Shown here: piece after piece, positions 23,228-34,005 of the stretch
How positions within the stretch are numbered: the first letter of the stretch is position 1
How the letters are laid out: every line of letters starts with the position of its first letter
Assembly (NCBI GenBank): GCA_003996215.1
Contig: QJPP01002913.1
Coordinates: 1 to 64,000 of the forward strand
DNA from: Jaltomata sinuosa
Taxonomy: Eukaryota > Streptophyta > Magnoliopsida > Solanales > Solanaceae
Reading direction: 5' to 3'
Length of the DNA: 64,000 bases
The notes under the pieces: model-generated
What the model saw: only the letters and a program-made list of their open reading frames with translations
The model's database searches: none
Told to the model about the DNA's origin: nothing
Program-made: the position numbers and the translations under genes

Positions 23228-24625
23228 TGTGCCGGTATTTTATAAAATATTTTACTCCTTTGACAAAGAATATACATAAGTATTTGAGCAACCATTGTTA
23301 GATTTGATGGTTTCTATATTTAAATTGCAGGAAACTAAACCAAAGCTAAAGAATATGGGAAATGCACTAAAAGATGTATACTGGATTGGGTGACGACTGA
23401 AGTGACCCTCACATGTGTCACGAGTCATCACCCTATTGCCAAGTCAAGTTGAATGTGCAACTCTACTAAATTGGGTGATGACTCAAGTGACGAATCGTCA
23501 CATGTGTGATGAGTCATCACCCAAGTCGTCAAGCTAGGCCAAATATGCAACCCCACTGGATTGGGTGATGACTCAAGTGACCAGTCATCACGACCTTGAC
23601 GAGTCGTCACACAAGTCATCAAGTTAGGCAGACTCTCAAGGCGGCCAGATCCAATGCTATTTTTGCATTTAAATTTCTTGAACAACTATAAATACTGAGT
23701 TTAGGGCTAAATAATATTATCATTGATTTTTGGTAATCTTTCTCTCTTTTTAGACGCAAGTAATGCATGAACAAACACATATATGTTACAATATTTTGAG
23801 ATTGGGTTTTTATAATCTTTGATGGGTTTTTGCCAAGAACAAAAGTGTTGGAATTCATCATTGTAAGGATCACTCTTTGATAATAAATTTTATTACTTCC
23901 TTCATCTCTTTAACTATGAGTGGCTAAAATCTCACAACTAGGGTTGTAGGAGTCATGGTAAAATAATGATCTAGGGTTAATTGTAGTATTGGGTTTGAGT
24001 TTTGTTTGATGATGTGTTGTTAATTCTTTGTTTTCTATAGATTTCTAATGGTTGCAAATATTAGAACAAGCCCTAGGTTTTACTTGCTTTAAACAAGAAG
24101 TTAATAACTAGGAAAAAGAATTAACAACAAGGATTCAGAGTTTCTAACCTCCATCTAATGAGTAATACTTTAACAAGATTAATCAATTTGAAACAAAAAT
24201 TGTGTTTCGTGTTTCATCTTTTCAAGTTCGAAAAAATTGGAAAGAAAATCGTCTATGTTGTTGAGAAATGTTTAGACTAAATGTGAATTCAATTGTTTCA
24301 CATCATATATATAAAACAATCCCATATGAATATTAACCCGAAGTTGTTATGAAGCCATGGCGAGCACATCTCTAGTTCATTATCTCTATTGATTCTTATT
24401 CATTGAAATTTGTCAATTGTTATTTAAATTAGCCAAGAAATAAATAAAATTTATCATTATAAAACCCCCCACATTTTCGTAAATTATAAACAAATAGTCA
24501 TTTGAACTACTAACAACTTAATTTTCATGATATTTCATGTGGTATTCGGTCCCAACCTTTGTTGGGTTATATATTTGACAATGAGCACTTATACTTCTTA
24601 AGGGTGGTGTAATTTGGGCGTATCA
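23228..24625 (+). repeat. 5' LTR of element E (1398 bp)
   Basis: It runs from TGTGCCGGTATTTTA to GGGCGTATCA and matches 40023-41414. It contains a three-unit dyad repeat array (23386-23645), a TATA box CTATAAATAC at 23687-23696, and U5-like text near 24540 (TGGTATTCGGTCCCAACC) shared with the 3' LTR and with element F. Confidence 0.92.
23386..23645. repeat. LTR array of dyad-symmetric units, 5' LTR of E
   Basis: Three units start at 23386, 23471 and 23561, with periods of 85 and 90. Each unit begins GGGTGATGACTC-like and contains the inverted copy GAGTCATCACCC about 35 bases later, so each can form a hairpin. The core TGACTCA/TGAGTCA is the recognition word of GCN4-type bZIP factors. The array ends about 45 bases before the TATA box, an upstream-enhancer position. 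Binding is inferred. Confidence 0.85.
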
Positions 24626-24630
24626 AATTT

Positions 24631-24648
24631 TAGCGTTGTTGCCGAGAA
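24631..24648 (+). other. Primer binding site, tRNA-Asp type (element E)
   Basis: TAGCGTTGTTGCCGAGAA begins five bases after the LTR end. It matches 13 of 18 positions of the Athila-type site TGGCGCCGTTGCCGGGGA, and all five differences are G-to-A or C-to-T, as expected from deamination. Confidence 0.78.
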
Positions 24649-24748
24649 ATACGATTGTCTATTAAGTCTGTTGTGTTTATTTGACTCCTAGTCATATTTC
24701 CTAATTACTTTTATTAGTTGTTTCTGTTACTGGAGGGTATAAATTTGT

Positions 24749-26823
24749 GCATGCCAAGTATCCGATGCTCGGGTGAACCATTATTACCATACAATCTCAA
24801 GCTTGTAAGGACTTTAAGTCTGAATATTAATGCAAAACAGCATGAAGAAGCAAGGCTCAACAACTAGCTGCTGATCAACAGAACCTGAACAGTGCTAATA
24901 ATGAGGAAGATGCCACTTTGGGTGATAATGTTGAAGTAGATAATGTTGATGATGTCAAACCTGCTGACCAGAGGTAGCGACATAGGGTTCGAGGTCATCA
25001 GCAATGCATGCCTTTTGAGATGGATGACGAAGATAATACCGACCTTGATAGAGTTGGTGCTACTAGAGTTATTGTTCTTCCCCTGTTAGCATCAGATGTT
25101 AAGTTCAATATTACCAACACTATGATTCAATTACTAAACTTGAAGGATCTGTTTAGAGGGGTGGTTGGTGATGATCCCGAAAGTAATTTGATGAATTTTG
25201 TTAGAATCTCCAAGTCCTTCGAATTGCCAAGAGTTAGTCAAAATGACATTGGATTGAGGTTGTTTCCATTGTCTTTTTCTGATGAGGTTGCGTTGTGGTT
25301 GATTGAGTTGACACTTGACTATATTACAAACTGGAGTTAGCTGAAAAGAGCTTTCCTAGAAAGGTTCTTTCCACCCTCCAAGATGTTATAGTTGAGAGAT
25401 GAGATCAGTAACTTCAGGCAGCAACCATATGAGGCATTGCATGAAATGTTGCTGAGATTTAAGAAGAAGATGACTCAGTGCCTAAATCATCAGCTGTGGG
25501 ATGAATTCTTGATGCAGATGGTCTACAGATCTCTGAACTCCTCTACCAAGCTGACACTTGATAATGCTGCAGGTGGAGCATTTATGGGACTTACTTTTGA
25601 TGAGGCAACATCTATCTTAGAACAGCTCACAAAGAAAAATAGATCTTGGTATACTAGGGACTCTGAGGTGGCAAACAGTACTTATACTAAAGGTATGTCA
25701 GCTGAAGAATGTCGTAAAGAAGAAGAGCGACATTAAGATATAGCTCACTTGAAAATTCAGATGGACCTGCTTACAAAGCACTTATTGGCAAGTTGTATTG
25801 AGAATGTGAAAGCTTTTGGTTCACAGGGTAGAGCAGCTAAATCTGACTTCGAAGAAAAACCAACTATTTGCATAACCAGATGGGGGGTTTCCATTCCAAT
25901 GGCCATGGAAACCAAGGTCGAAACTATTAGAGGGATAATTATTATGACAAGTTCGGTTACAAAGACAGTGATCAAGGGAATTAGAAGAACAAAAATGATA
26001 AGGGTGGCTTGTATATACCACATGTAAATTAAAATAGCGTAAGCCATGATGCACGAACATCTAAGATGGAAGCCATGTTGACCAAGGTTTTGTCAAAGAT
26101 GGAATCTACTGACTCAGGGGTAAAGGAGATGAAAAGTGAATTGTCATCAATAAGTCAGTTGGTGGACTCACACTCCACTTCCATTAAATAGTTGGAGCAC
26201 CAGATAGGACAACTGTCGATGGCTCTAAATCCGCAGAAGAGTGGGACTTTGCCTAGTGATATTATAAAGAACCCGAGGGATGATGGAAGTTGCATGGCTA
26301 TAACTACCAGGAATAGTAAAGTTCTACTAGAACCACATCCAATAGTTCAGACTCAGATAGAGGATGATGCAAACGACTATGAGATGGTGGATGATGATGT
26401 TGGTGTTGATGAGAATCTGGAAGTGTCTGGGAAGCCAGACAAGAGTGGTAACCCAAAAGTAGATGATGAAAAATATACTATGATGGTGGATAATGCCTCA
26501 AGGCTTAAGGAGAAAATCAAGGAAGTTGAAAAACTTCCAACTCAGATACCTAGGCTTTCTCCTAGGCTTTCTCCTCCGTTTCTGCACCTGGTGAAGAAGA
26601 AGGTGGATGATGGCAAGTTCCACAAGTTCATATCCATGCTCAAGCAAATATCAGTGAACATCCCATTGGTTGATGCTCTTGAACAAATGCCAGGATACGC
26701 TAAGTTTATGAAGGACTTAATCACCAAGAAGATATCGATGAGTTTTGAGCTAAAGGATAACCTTCATCATTCTAGTGCAATCTCCTCAAGATCATTAGTT
26801 CAGAAGAAGAAAGATCCAGGTGA
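24749..26823 (+). pseudogene. Gag region, element E (Athila-like)
   Basis: The Gag core is clear from 25008: VGDDPESNLMNFVRISKSFE, then LKRAFLERFFPPSKM across the stop at 25338-25340 and a TAG near 25388. RDEISNFRQQPYEALHEMLLR and LTFDEATSILEQLTKKNRSW follow to about 25735. The next kilobase is frameshifted. From 26192 the text MEHQIGQLSMALNP, KNPRDDGSCMAITTRNSK and the acidic linker match the usual Athila Gag C terminus. DGKFHKFISMLKQISVNIPL and ALEQMPGYAKFMKDLITKK lead into the protease. The exact start is uncertain; an ATG at 24749 precedes acidic low-complexity text. No CCHC knuckle is visible. Broken by several stops. Confidence 0.82.
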
Positions 26824-27203
26824 TTTTACTATTCCCTGCACAATTGGGTAATTTAATTTTGCAAGAGCATTATGTGATCTCGGAGCTATCACTAATTTGA
26901 TGCCTCTAACAATTTATCGGCAGTTGGGCTTGGGAGCCCCCAAACTGACTACTATGAGGTTGTTAATGGCCAATTGTTTCTATTAAACAAAAAGTAGGAA
27001 TATTATATGATGTGGTAGTGATGGTTGAAAAATTCATATTTCTGGCTGACTTCATAATCCTTGATTGTGAAGTGGATTCTGAAGTGCCCATAATTTTGGA
27101 TAGACCATTTTTAGCCACTGGGAGAGTGTTGATGGACATGGAGAGCAATGAATTGAAGTACAGACTAAACAATGAAGAGGTCAAGTTCAATGTGTGTAAA
27201 TAA
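26824..27203 (+). pseudogene. Aspartic protease, element E
   Basis: The domain begins DFTIPCTIG, then a TAA at 26849 where relatives have Asn or Gly. The active site ALCDLGAITNLMPL near 26870-26910 has the D-L-G-A form normal for Athila-like elements. A frameshift near 26970 separates it from the C-terminal part at 27012-27203. That part contains FIFLADFIILDCEVDSEVPI and ILDRPFLATGRVLMDM, the standard flap and last strand. Catalytic Asp present, frame broken. Confidence 0.85.
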
Positions 27204-27263
27204 ATGAAGAAATTGAGAGACATAAGTGTAGTCTTGGTCATTGATGTGATTGTCTAAGCTGAG

Positions 27264-29160
27264 GTGGAGGTACCTATTGAAGAGAGGTTTGCTGTTGAAA
27301 CTTTAGCTGCTGTGATGATGAACTTCAATGGTGAAGTCATCAAAGATTATGACGAGATTGTGAATGCTTTAGTGGGAATGGGGTCATACTATTATGCTCC
27401 AAAGAAGCTGGACCTGGACCTACAAAATAGACCATCTCCTCAGCTGGACCTGGTCCTGAAAAATAGACCATCTCCTCCAGCAAAGCCTTCGATAGAGGAA
27501 GCACCAGTGTTGGAAATGAAAGAGTTTCTTGGCCATCTCAGATATGTTTTCTTGGGTGATCATAACAAATTACGTGTGATTATAGCAGCTGATCTTGTAG
27601 AATGGTAGGTGAAAGCACTTTTGTGTGTATTGCAGAGGTATAAAAGAGCCATTAGTTAGACAATCGCAGATATCATCAGAATTTCCCTGGGTATTTGCAC
27701 CCATAAAATTCAGCTGGAAGAAGGGTGTATCTTACCACTAAGGATTAGTAAAGGCTTAATCCACCGATGTAAGAAGTGGTGAAGAAGGACATAATCAAGT
27801 AGCTCGATGTAGGTGTAGTATATCAAATATGAGACAGTAAATAAATGAGTCTTGTGCAATGTGTCCCAAAGAAGGGAGGTATAATGGTAGTAGCTAATGA
27901 GAAGAATGAATTAATTCTACTGAGTCCGGTAACTAGTTGGTGGGTCTGCATGGACTACAGAAAACTCAACTCTTGGACTCTTTGGGACCACTTCCTAATG
28001 CCTTTCATGGACCAAATGCTTTATAGGTTAAAGGGAGAGGTTGGTATTGCTTTTTGGATGGTTATTCGAGTTATAACCAAATATCCATTGCACCTGAAGA
28101 TGAGGAGAAGTTGAGACATTCGCTTTCAAGTGCATGCCTTTCAGTCTATGCAATGCTCCAGCAATATTCCAAAGGTGTATGATGTTTATTTTTTCTGATA
28201 TGGTGGAAGATACTTTAGAGGTCTTTATGGATGATTTATCAGTAGTTGGTGATGATTTTGAAGACTACTTGACAAATCTGAGTAGAGCTTTGCAAAGATC
28301 TGAAGAAGCTAATCTTGTACTCAACTGAGAGAAATGCCACTTCATGGTCAAAGAGGGCATTATGTGGGGGCACAAGATATCGGTAAAAGGCATTGAGGTT
28401 GATCGAGCTAAGATAGAAGTGATCAAAAAATTACCTCCACCAATCTCGGTGAAGGGAGTCAGAAGCTTCCTTAGCCATGCAGGATTCTATAAGAGCTTCA
28501 TTAAGGACTTCTCCAAAATTGCTAATCCATTATGCAAGTTGTTGGAGAAGGAAGCAAAGTTTTTATTGGACAGTGACTGTTTAAAGGCATTTGAATGCCT
28601 TAAAGAGAAGTTGGTGGTTGCGCCCATTATAGGTTCTCCGTATTGGTCCAAACCATTCGAAGTAATATGTGATGCAAGTGGACTACTGCTTGGGGATGTT
28701 CTCGAAGAAAAAGAGAGAGAAACTATTTCATCCCATTTATTACGCTAGTAAATCATTAAATGGGGTGCAGAAGAATTATACGGTCACCTAGCAGGAGCTG
28801 CTTGCAGTTGTATATGCCTTTGAGAAATTTAGGGCATACTTACTTGGCACTAGAGTTTTTGTATACACTGATCATGCCGCACTGAGGTATCTCATGGCAA
28901 AAAGAGATGCCATACCACGATTGATCAGATGGGTATTGCTTTTGTAGGAGTTTGACTTTGAAGTCAAAGATTGCAAAGGGTGTGAAAATCAGGTGGCAGA
29001 CCATCCTTCTAGACTGGAGAAAAAAGAAAAGGGGGTACATGAGCTGGAAATTGATGACTCATTCTCGGATGAACAGGTATTAGCTGCATCACTTGATCTT
29101 TTACCATGGTATGCTGATTTTGCTAATTACCTTGTCAGTGATATAATGCCGAAGGAACTG
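27264..29160 (+). pseudogene. Reverse transcriptase and RNase H, element E; truncated before integrase
   Basis: The linker from 27264 ends with PSIEEAPVLEMKEF and HLRYVFLGDHNKL. RT landmarks are VPKKGGIMVV near 27860, WWVCMDYRKLNSWTLWDHF near 27940, MPFSLCNAPAIFQRCMM at 28134 and the catalytic FMDD at about 28224-28235. The thumb includes EVIKKLPPPISVKGVRSFL near 28410. RNase H starts with FEVICDASGLLLGDVL near 28660 and has YTDHAALRYLMAKRD near 28865, ending NQVADHPSRLE near 29010. WYADFANYLVS near 29110 is the usual linker to integrase. The match stops around 29160, where minus-strand element D begins; the integrase is gone. Stops near 27606, 28113, 28326 and 28748. Confidence 0.9.
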
Positions 29161-30480
29161 AAAAATGGATGCATAACTGAAAACATTGGAGGCAAAGCAA
29201 GCATGTAAGCAACACTACCAAACCTCTGTAGAATCTCAAATGGTCTAACGTACATAGGGATAAGCTTGCCCCACTTACCAAATCTCATCAAGTCCTTCAT
29301 GAGAGATACACGGAGGAATACCAAGTAACCAACGTTGAACTCTAAGGCACAAAGTCTACAATTAGTGTAGCTCTTCTGCCGGTGTTGAGCTGCTCGAAAC
29401 CTGTCCTGAATCACTCTGACTCTGTCTAGTAAATCACGAACCAAGTCTGTACTTTATGGCCTAGATTCTAACCATCAAATTAACCAATCGGCATTCTGCA
29501 ACACCTATAATACAAAGCCTTGAAAGGTTCCATGCCAATGCTCGAATATAAACTATTATTATAAGCAAACTCGTCCAAAGACACAAACTGATCCCAAGAA
29601 CCTCCAAAGTCAAGAAAATAGGCCTAAAGCATGTCCTACATGACCTAAATAGTCCTCTCGGTCTGGCCGTCTATCTGAGGGTGGAATGCGATATTAAGCT
29701 AAACCTTTGTACCCAAGTTTTGTTGGATAGCCCTCCAGAACTGAGATGTGAACTGAGTCTCGCGGTCTAAAATGATAGAAGCTGGGACCCCATGCAACCG
29801 AACAATCTCACGAAGGTAAATCTAAGCTAACCTCTCTACACTATAAGTAGTCTGAACCAGCATAAAGTGCAGTGACTTAGTCAGCCAATCCACAATCACC
29901 CAAATAGAGTCAAAACCCCTATAAGTATGAGGCAATCCAACTACGAAGTCCATAGTAATCCCTTCCCACTTCCACTCAGGAATGGGAAGCCGCTGCATTA
30001 ATCCACCAAGTCTCATGTGCTCAAACTTCACCTGCTAACAATTCAAGCACTGAGATATAAACTCCACCACATCCCGCTTTATACCACTCCACCAATAAAG
30101 CTGTCTCAAATCTATGTACATCTTGGCTGCACCAGGATGAATGGAATAACTAGAACAATGTGCCTTACAGAGTACCAGCTAAATTAAATCTCCAACTCTC
30201 GAAACACAAAGACGACTGTCGAACCTCAGAATACTATGAGAACTCAAAGTAGCCCGACTGGCCTTACCCCGAAACACCTGATCATGAAGGTCACACAACC
30301 ATTGATCCTCAAACTGTCGGTTCTGAATCTTGTTTACTAGAGTAGAACGAACCTCAATACTGGCAAGAACTCGGCTAGGATCTGAAAAGTCAAGCCTAAC
30401 CAAACGGTTAGACAAGTACTGGATGTCCAAGGCCAATGGTTTCTTCAAAACTAAAAGTGAAGCTAGGCTACCCGTACTCA
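29150..30480 (-). pseudogene. Integrase, element D, truncated
   Basis: The N terminus lies near 30180-30080 with a decayed zinc-binding region. The core start at 30031-29822 has TMDFVVGLPHTYRGFDSIW (first Asp). The second Asp (ASIILDRE-like) and the Glu region (HPQIDGQTERT-like) near 29790-29650 are split by stops. The last part at 29444-29150 reads LEFNVGYLVFLRVSLMKDLM, then YVRPFEILQRFGSVAYMLAL and MHPFF. Homology ends there, just before the expected HVSMLR text. No chromodomain-like segment remains. Confidence 0.84.
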
Positions 30481-31990
30481 CCGCCTTCCAGCTACCACAT
30501 TTGCCTTTCCCTAATGATACAGGATGGTGAAGTCATAGTCCTTTAGTAACTCAATCCATCTCCTCTGCCTCGAGTTCAGCTCTTGTTGACTCATGATGTA
30601 CTGAAGACAATAGTGATCAGTGAATATCTCACAGTAAACCCCATATAAGTAGTGCCTCTAGATCTTGAGCGCAAAAACTACCGCCGCTAACTCCAAGTCA
30701 TGAGTGGGGTAGTTGCGCTCATGAACCTTCAACTGCCTTGATGCATATGATATCACACGGCCCTACTGCATCAACACACAACCAAGACCGACCCCTGAAG
30801 CATCACAATATACCAGAAACTCTTACCCTCAACTAGAAAAGTCAACACTAGAGCTGAAGTCAATAAGGCCTTAAGCCTCTAAAAGCTATCCTCGCACTGA
30901 TCTGACCACTAAAATGGGATATATTTCCTGGTCAGCATAGTCAAAGGTGCTGCTATGAAAAAAAAAACCTCGACGAATCGTCTGTTGTACCCTACTAACC
31001 CAACAATGTTGCAAACCTCAGTAGGAGTAGTAGGTCTAGGCCAATCACAAACTGCTGAAATCTTATCCGGGTCCACTCTAATCCTATCCTTAGACACTGC
31101 GTGTCCTAGGAATGCAACTGACTCAAGACAAAACTCGCACTTTGAGAACTTTGCATAAAGCCGATGATCTCTCAAAGTCTAAAGTACAATCCTCAAATAC
31201 TGCTCATGCGCATCTCTACTTAGCGAGTATATTAGGATGTCATCAATGAAAACTATCATGAACAAGTCCAAGTACGTGCTAAGCACCCTGTGCATCAGGT
31301 CCATGAAAGTTGTGGGGGAATTAGTTAACCCAAAAGACATCACCAGGAACTCATAATGGTCATAACGTGTCCTGAATGCTGCCTTAGGGATGTCCTCCAG
31401 CTTAATCCTCAATTGGTTGTAGCCTGACCTCAAGTCTATCTTCAAAAACATGGTAAAACCCTAAAGCTAATCAAACAAGTCATCAATCCGCAGCTCAGAT
31501 ACCTATTCTTCACATTTACCTTATTCAACTATCGATAATGAATACACATCCGCATCGTCCCATCCTTCTTCTTCATGAGATGAATAGGAGCACCCTAAGG
31601 AAACACACTCATCCTAATGAAACCCTTAGCTAAAAAATCCTGGAGCTTCTTCTTAAGCTCTCTCAACTCAACAGGAACCATACATTAAGGAGAAATAGAA
31701 ATGGGCCTGGTACCTGGCTCTAACTCGATAGCAAAATCAATATCTCTCTCCGATGAAAGGCCTGACAGGTTGGTAGGAGACACATCTAGGAAATATCTAA
31801 CCACATAAACTGACTTAGGGGAAGAAGGGTTGGCACTAGCATCTTGAACATATGCTACATAAGCCAAACACCCATGAGAAATCAACTTCCTAGCTCGATG
31901 ATAAGAGATGATCCCAGATGGTGAGCGGCCGACAGAACCCTGCCACACAACTGGGTATATGCCTGGCTTGACTATGATAATGGTCTTGGC
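30480..31990 (-). pseudogene. Reverse transcriptase and RNase H, element D
   Basis: RT palm at 31451-31179: KIDLRSGYNQLRI, FRTRYDHYEFLVMSFGLTN and the catalytic FIDD near 31239-31253. Thumb at 31175-30909: FLGHAVSKDRIRVD and VCNIVGLVGYNRRF. The fingers region near 31690-31500 is present but frameshifted. RNase H at about 30850-30500 is recognisable from YPTHDLELAAVVFALKI-like and TDHYCLQYI-like text with several breaks. Landmark order matches elements A and C. Confidence 0.86.
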
Positions 31991-32260
31991 ATAGCAGTCC
32001 AAAACTGCATGGTGAGGGGATAACCAGTCCATGCCTACAATCGCATCAACGTCTAACATATCAAGAATCATCAAATCACCTACGAAAATCATACAAGATC
32101 TCACAATTTGATTTTCTACTAAAGAATCTCCTACTGAGGTCAAAGCAGATACAGGTACAAATAATCGCTCACTAGCCAACCCAAACAAGGCAAATAGTAA
32201 GTAGAAACATACGAGCAGGTAGATCTAGGATCAAATAAAGCAAAAGCTGGATGATAACAT
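31685..32260 (-). pseudogene. Aspartic protease and RT connection, element D
   Basis: The active site near 32225-32250 reads ALFDPRSTCSYVS. The invariant Gly of DPGST has become Arg by a G-to-A change, which should abolish activity. After a break, 32188-31685 stays open with DVDAIVGMDWLSPHHAVLDC, SVYVVRYFLDVSPTNLSGL and PGTRPISISP, leading to the RT N terminus. Confidence 0.84.
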
Positions 32261-32449
32261 ATATAAGTCATACTTGTGATCACAACATTCGAGGTCTCTG
32301 CCTTCGGTCTCCTAGAGACTGCATAAAACTGACGATGACTACCACCTGACTGACCGCCATCCTTACAACTAGTCCAACCTTTTAGGGCACCACCTCTAGC
32401 CTGACCACCACCTCCTCTAGCCAGTGGATGAACTGCTCCCTATGGCTGA

Positions 32450-33800
32450 GCCGGTTGAGTGGATGGCTAAATTGTACCCCTCTGGGGGCAATCTCTAGCA
32501 TAATGCCTAATAATCCCTCACTCAAAGCAAGCCACTAATGGCCTATACTGTCAAGATGAACCAGCTGAACCTGTGTGGCCACCCCGGCCTGATGCCCCAG
32601 AAGCTGTACCCCTTGATGACTGACCACTATAGCCCTGCTGGATATTCTGACCCTGCTCAAGCTGAGACCCACTAGAAGACTAAAGCAAAGCCTGAACTGG
32701 TCGACTAGACTGACCCTGATGCTGTTATGGATGATAAGCTCGACCTCACTATCCTGAATCTCTACCACCATAATGAGAACCACTGTAGCTACCCTGATGT
32801 CGAGGCCTCTTATCTCTGGCCCCCAAATCATGGAGATGTAAATCCTTCACGGTATGGACATAGTCTGTAATAGCCTAAAATGATTGACCACTGGCAACTA
32901 ATATCTCAGCTGGCTCTTTAAACTCTGTCCATAATCCCTAAAGAACCTACGAACTCTGTCGGGCTTGATAGGCATAATCATGGCCCCAAATGGAGCAAGC
33001 TGGAGGAAACGAGTCTCATACTCAGATATGGTCATGGATCCTTGCTTAATCCTAGTGAACTGCTCCCTATGATGCTTTTTGTCACTCTGTGGCAAGAACT
33101 TGGCCATGAAGGCCTCATAAAACTCTGACCAAGACAACGTAGGTGACGAAGATGGTCTGCAAGTAACCTAGGCCCTCCACCATAACTTAGCTGGGCCCTC
33201 CAGCTGATAAGTAGTGTAGCTGACTCCGTGAGTCTCCAACAACCCCAAGTGATATAGCATCTCCTCACAAGTCATAATGAAATCATGCGGGTCCTGACCA
33301 AAAGTACCAGCAAACCTAGGTGGAGCCAATCTAAGAAACTTACCTAATGCCTACGCAATAGATGGAACTGGAAGAACCTCAACATAAGGATCAGCAGTAG
33401 CAGGCCGCACTCCTGAACTATGCACACCCAGGGCTTCCCTTTGAGCGGATGTCTATGCTACCTCAGAAGGCTGATCCCTGATCATACCCAAAAGCTATAA
33501 AAGCAAACCCTGAATACCTGGTGAGTGAGCTAGGGCTGATGATAAAGTTGGTGCTGAAGCTGTCATTGGATCTGGTAGCACCTGAGCTATCCCTCGGTCC
33601 ACATGATGCTGCTCTGGGATAAACTCAGGCTTATACTCAGGCTAAATATCTACTCTGGTATCTCTAGCAGGTGCCGCTGCTCAAGCACGACCTCTAGCTC
33701 TACCTCTGCGACCTCATCGGCCCCTAACTGGAGTCGGAGGTGCAGGGGTCAAAGGCCCTCCTCCGCCTGGTGCCGACGATCTCGACAAACCATCTATGGA
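32450..33800 (-). pseudogene. Gag, element D
   Basis: The basic N terminus at about 33790-33660 reads GRRGRARGRA with flanking stops. The Gag core at 33300-32898 has CEEMLYHLGLLETHGVSYTT, QLEGPAKLWWRA, then SWSEFYEAFMAKFLPQSDKK, GSMTISEYETRFLQLAPFG and KPDRVRRFF. A Gly/Gln/Ser-rich linker follows (32831-32535). The zinc knuckle near 32480-32540 reads C-F-E-stop-G-I-I-R-H-Y-A-R-D-C, so the second Cys is now TGA and a conserved Gly is Arg. Confidence 0.84.
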
Positions 33801-33990
33801 AGTGTGAACTAGAACAAATGATATTTAAGAAACTTTCAAGGATACTACCATGAGATAGAAGTAAGAAAAGGGCCATGTTTCCTCAGATGCCACTGTAGCC
33901 TCCCAAATATTGAGTACGAATATCTCGGGCCCAATTCGCAGGACTCTACTAGACATTGGCTCCTATATCAATGACACCGGCGACCCTGGG

Positions 33991-34002
33991 ACTCTGATAC
34001 CA
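33991..34002 (-). other. Primer binding site, initiator-Met tRNA type (element D)
   Basis: Minus-strand TGGTATCAGAGT begins four bases inside the LTR edge at 34006. It matches the initiator-Met complement with one change in the last base shown. Confidence 0.88.
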
Positions 34003-34005
34003 AGC

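Noticed and set aside
23428..23685. Repetitive protein-like translation on the minus strand (also 40162-40488)
   Set aside because: It is the translation of the LTR dyad array; period 85 in the first unit is not a multiple of three and no start context supports it.
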